Shown: piece after piece, positions 28,301 through 31,086 of the stretch
How the letters are laid out: the number at the start of each line of letters is the position of its first letter
How positions within the stretch are numbered: the first letter of the stretch is position 1
Assembly (NCBI GenBank): GCA_004431415.1
Contig: QPMI01000346.1
Span: 1-31,086 of the forward strand
Direction: 5' to 3'
From: Cyanophora paradoxa
Taxonomy: Eukaryota > Glaucocystophyceae > Cyanophorales > Cyanophoraceae
DNA: 31,086 nucleotides
Translations under genes and position numbers: made by a program
The notes under the pieces: generated by a model
Database searches by the model: none
Told to the model about the DNA's origin: nothing
Seen by the model: only the letters and a program-made list of their open reading frames with translations

Positions 28301-31086
28301 CGCCCGCGCCCGGGAGCAGGCGCGCCGCCCCGCCCCGCCCGCCCCCTCCGCCGGCCCCTCCTCCGAGCGCCGGGGCGGGGAGCGCAGGAGGCGGCGCTGG
28401 AGATGGCGGAGGAGCGGATCCTGGCCGCCTCGCGCGCCTCCCTCGCGCGCCTCCACGCCCGCTCCCTCCGCCGGCCCCTCGCCGCCGCCTTCCGCGCGTG
28501 GCCGCCTGGGCCCCCCGCCGCCGCCGCGCCCGCGCCCTCGAGGCCAAGGTCCGCCCCCGCTCCTCGCGGTGTAGGCTTCCATTCCGGTCCCAGCGGGAGG
28601 CGGCGCAGGCGCGGGCGGCGAGCGGGCGGGCGGCACTGCGGGCGGCGCTGGGCGAGTGGGCGCTGGAGACGCGCGCGAAGACCACCGGCTCCATGCGGGC
28701 CAAGGCGCGCCGCGCCGCCCCGCCCCGCAGCCCTGCGCCAGCTTCGCGCTCTGAAGGCGCCGGCAGGTGGAGGAGGCGAGGACGGGCTTCGAGCAGGTCC
28801 CCCGCCCTCCCTCCCTGCTCGCGCCTCCGCCCACCCCCCTCCGAGCCGAGCTGGAGCGCGCGGGCGCGGCAGGTGGCGCGGGACGTGGCGCAGCTGCGCT
28901 CCGACGCCCACCGCCGCCTCGAGCGCGCCCGCGTCGTGGTACCCAAACCTTCTCCTTTCTCGCGCCTCCCCCCCGTCGAGCGTGCCCCTTGTCGCCAGGC
29001 GCTCTCCGGCTGCCTGCGGCGGCTGCTCTCCTCGGACCTGCGCGGGGCCTTCGGCGCGTGGGCCGCCTGGGCCCTCCCCCGCGCCGCCCGCCGGTGGCGC
29101 CTCCTCCCGCCGGCCCTCTCTCCTCCGCGCTTTGCTGAGCGGCCGGCAGGCGGGTGGTGGCGCGGGCCGCCCGGCGGCGCGTGCGGGCCCTCTTCGAGGC
29201 CGCCTTCCCCGCCTGGCGGGCCCGCGCCTCTCCCTTTCCGCCCCCGTCTTCCCTGCGCTCCTGACGTGGGGCCAGCGGTGGGCGGGGAAGCGGCGGCGGC
29301 GGCGGCTGGTGGACGGGGAGGCGGAGGGCCTGCGCCTCGCCGCCCTCAAGCGCTCCTGCTTCGCCGCCTGGCGGGTGCCTCCGCGTGCACGCGCGCCCTC
29401 GCGGGGCGGGGCGAGCGAGCGGCGGGAGCAGCGGGGCGCGGGGGGCGGCGGGTGGAGGGCGTGCTGGCGGAGGCCGACTGGCTCGCCCGCGAGCTCCGCC
29501 GCTCCGAGCTGGTGCCCGCCCCCGCGCCCCCGCCCCTCTCTGCCCTTCCATCCGCCCCGCTCCTCCCCGAGCGTCCCCCGGGCAGCGCGAGGAGGGGGCG
29601 CGGGGGCGGGAGGAGGAGGCGCGGCGGGAGCTCGAGCTCGGGCGCCTCGCCGTCGCCGCCGCCGCCGACGCCGCCGAGCGCGACGCCCGCCGCGCCGCCC
29701 GCGCCGCCGCCGCCGTCGCCCGCACCGCCGAGCGCGCTTCCGCCCGCCCGCTGCTCCTCGCGGCCTTTGGCGCCCTGCGGGCCGCCGCGCGCGGGGCCCG
29801 CGCCCGCACCCGCCGCGCCGAAGCGTGCGCGGCCCGCACCCCCCCCCTCGAATTTTACGCTTCGCCGCCCGCCCACCGAGCGTCCCGCAGGGCGGAGGCG
29901 CGGAGGGCGCTGGGATCCCTGCGGGGGGCGCTGCGGGCGTGGCGGGGCGGGGCGGCACGGGCGGCAGCGGAGGGGCGGGCGGGGCGGGCGGCGGAGGCGA
30001 TCGAAGGCCGCTTCGCTGCGACGTGCGCCATGTGGCGCTGGTCCCGCCACCTCGCCTCATCCCTCCGGTGACCGCTCCGCATCTCTTTGCCTCTTTCGAC
30101 TCGATTCCCTCCCTTCGGCATCTCCTAGGCCCCCAGCGCTCCCCTGTAGTCTTATGCTATCTCGCGCGGTTCTTTCCGTCTTCCTTTGACTCTTCCTTCC
30201 TTCTGGCTTTCCCTTCTGCTCCGGAGCTCACGCGCCGCGGCAGGGAGCGGGCGCGGGAGGCGGAGGCGGGGCTGGAGGCGGGGCTCGGGGAGTGGCAGCG
30301 GCGGGAGCGGGAGCGGGGGGAGGCCGTGCGGCGGGAGCAGCGCGAGCTCGCCCTCCGCCTCGACGCCGCCGAGGCCGCCCGCGACGCCGCCCGCGCCGCC
30401 GCCCTCCGCTGGGCCCCGCCCTCCGCCGCCGCGCCGTCCGCCCCCCGCCGCGCTCGCCGAGTGCAGGTGGATCCGTGACGCGCGCGCAGGAGCTGGCGCG
30501 GTGCCTGGCCGGCTGGCGGGCGGCGTCGCTGCGGGCGGGCGTGGCGGGTGGCGCGGGCGGCGGAGCGCTGGCGGGGGGGCGGCGGGCGAAGGAGGCCGCC
30601 CTGCGCGCCTGGCGCGTCGCCTTCCTCCACGCCCGCCTCGCCCGCGTCCGCTCCCCCCGCTCCCCTCCGAGGTCTCTCCCTCCGCTGAGGGCGGCGAAGG
30701 CGGAGGAGGAGGGGCGCGGGGTCGGGGAGGAGCGGGGCGGCTCGGGGCGGCGCTGCGGGAGGCGGAGGGGCGCCTCGCGGGGCGGCCGACGAGCTCGCCT
30801 CCCTCGAGGCCGCCTGCGGGCCCTCCAGGTGCCCCGCCCCCCCCGCCCCGAGCCGCCTCCCACCCTCTCACCGCCCGCCGCCCCAGCGCCGCGCCGAGGT
30901 GGCGCGGGGCGGGCACCTGCGGGCCCTGCTGGAGGCGCGCCGGCGGGCCGCCTGAGCCGCCCCCTCCTCGCGTGGCGCTCCGCCGCCGCCGGCGCGGCGC
31001 ACCGGCGGGCGCGCGCCTCCTCGCGTTGTTGCCACCACTTGGCCTGCCGTCTGAGGCTCGAGGGGCGGCAGGAGGCGGCGGTGGGG
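25302..31086 (+). CDS. large coiled-coil protein with Sfi1-like F-x-x-W segments (3' partial)
   Basis: The gene runs off the window. Exon 1 starts at ATG 25302 and ends near 25445. Exon 2 (about 25500-26300) encodes a Ser/Pro-rich, probably disordered region (poly-Pro, PRRP motifs). From about 26390 the frame gives charged helices (RDEATRLALELADALRESKF, then EAAKDVIARQSEAIEGL). An acidic linker follows near 26800-26960, then classic heptads such as ERLAAAEAALEREAEARGRA (about 27165-27320) and ASRDAEIEQLRASFTAHKAE (27955-28030). From about 28470 to the end, short segments with AF-x-AW-R cores recur near 28490, 29050, 29205, 29365, 29770, 29940, 30030, 30510, 30610 and 30970, separated by introns. 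That spacing of bulky residues is reminiscent of Sfi1/centrin-binding repeats. A structural role at a centrosome, basal body or cytoskeleton is inference. Exon borders are approximate, and a one-base shift is suspected near 28500. Confidence 0.65.

Noticed and set aside
26353-30060. A 1235-aa open frame on the minus strand opposite the coiled-coil gene
   Set aside because: It is low-complexity Arg/Gly/Pro/Ala sequence created by high GC and crosses the plus-strand introns. The plus strand shows real heptad and F-x-x-W patterns.
1-31086. CRISPR array, insertion sequence, prophage or bacterial operon
   Set aside because: No regularly spaced direct repeats, no transposase or phage proteins, and dense spliceosomal introns throughout.

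Overview
This is a piece of nuclear DNA from a GC-rich unicellular eukaryote, most likely an alga. Almost every gene is cut by many short introns, usually 50-80 nt. Codon third positions are nearly all G or C. The recognisable proteins are eukaryotic: RPAP1, a cytochrome bc1 subunit (QCR8), a one-chain FGAM synthase, a BTB/POZ protein and AP2/ERF-type domains. The heavy use of GC-AG introns together with algal-style AP2 domains fits a haptophyte- or pelagophyte-like alga, but the species cannot be fixed from the sequence.

Layout, left to right: (1) 24-3127 (+), the 3' part of a gene with three tandem AP2-like modules, then a Cys-rich and poly-Q tail. (2) 3205-5428 (-), a TrhO/TSTD2-type rhodanese, 13 exons. 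(3) 6167-7702 (-), a class I SAM-dependent methyltransferase with an N-terminal membrane anchor. (4) 8239-9786 (+), a zinc-ribbon plus BTB/POZ protein. (5) 9916-15988 (-), RPAP1. (6) 16453-17065 (+), a small cupin. (7) 17366-18133 (-), a cytidine/guanine-type nucleobase deaminase. (8) 18407-24048 (+), phosphoribosylformylglycinamidine synthase, 15 exons. (9) 24611-25131 (-), QCR8. (10) 25302-window end (+), a long coiled-coil protein with repeated F-x-x-W segments. Apart from genes 2 and 3, neighbours alternate in strand, so the locus is a chain of head-to-head and tail-to-tail pairs with short spacers.

No operon-like pathway joins the genes. The one metabolic link is the divergent pair of nucleobase deaminase and FGAM synthase, which share a 273-bp spacer and both act on purine/pyrimidine metabolites.

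The most unusual feature is the splicing signal set. In 68 introns rebuilt by hand from reading-frame and protein-family continuity, the donor is seldom GTAAGT-like. It is mainly GTGCGC, GTCCGC, GCGAGC, GCGCGC or GTACCC, and about 21 donors are GC. I also report a tandem AP2 triplication with conserved intron phases and likely later intron gains, micro-exons of 14 and 20 nt, and a probable one-base frameshift in the coiled-coil gene. All exon maps come from reading frames and homology, not from transcripts.
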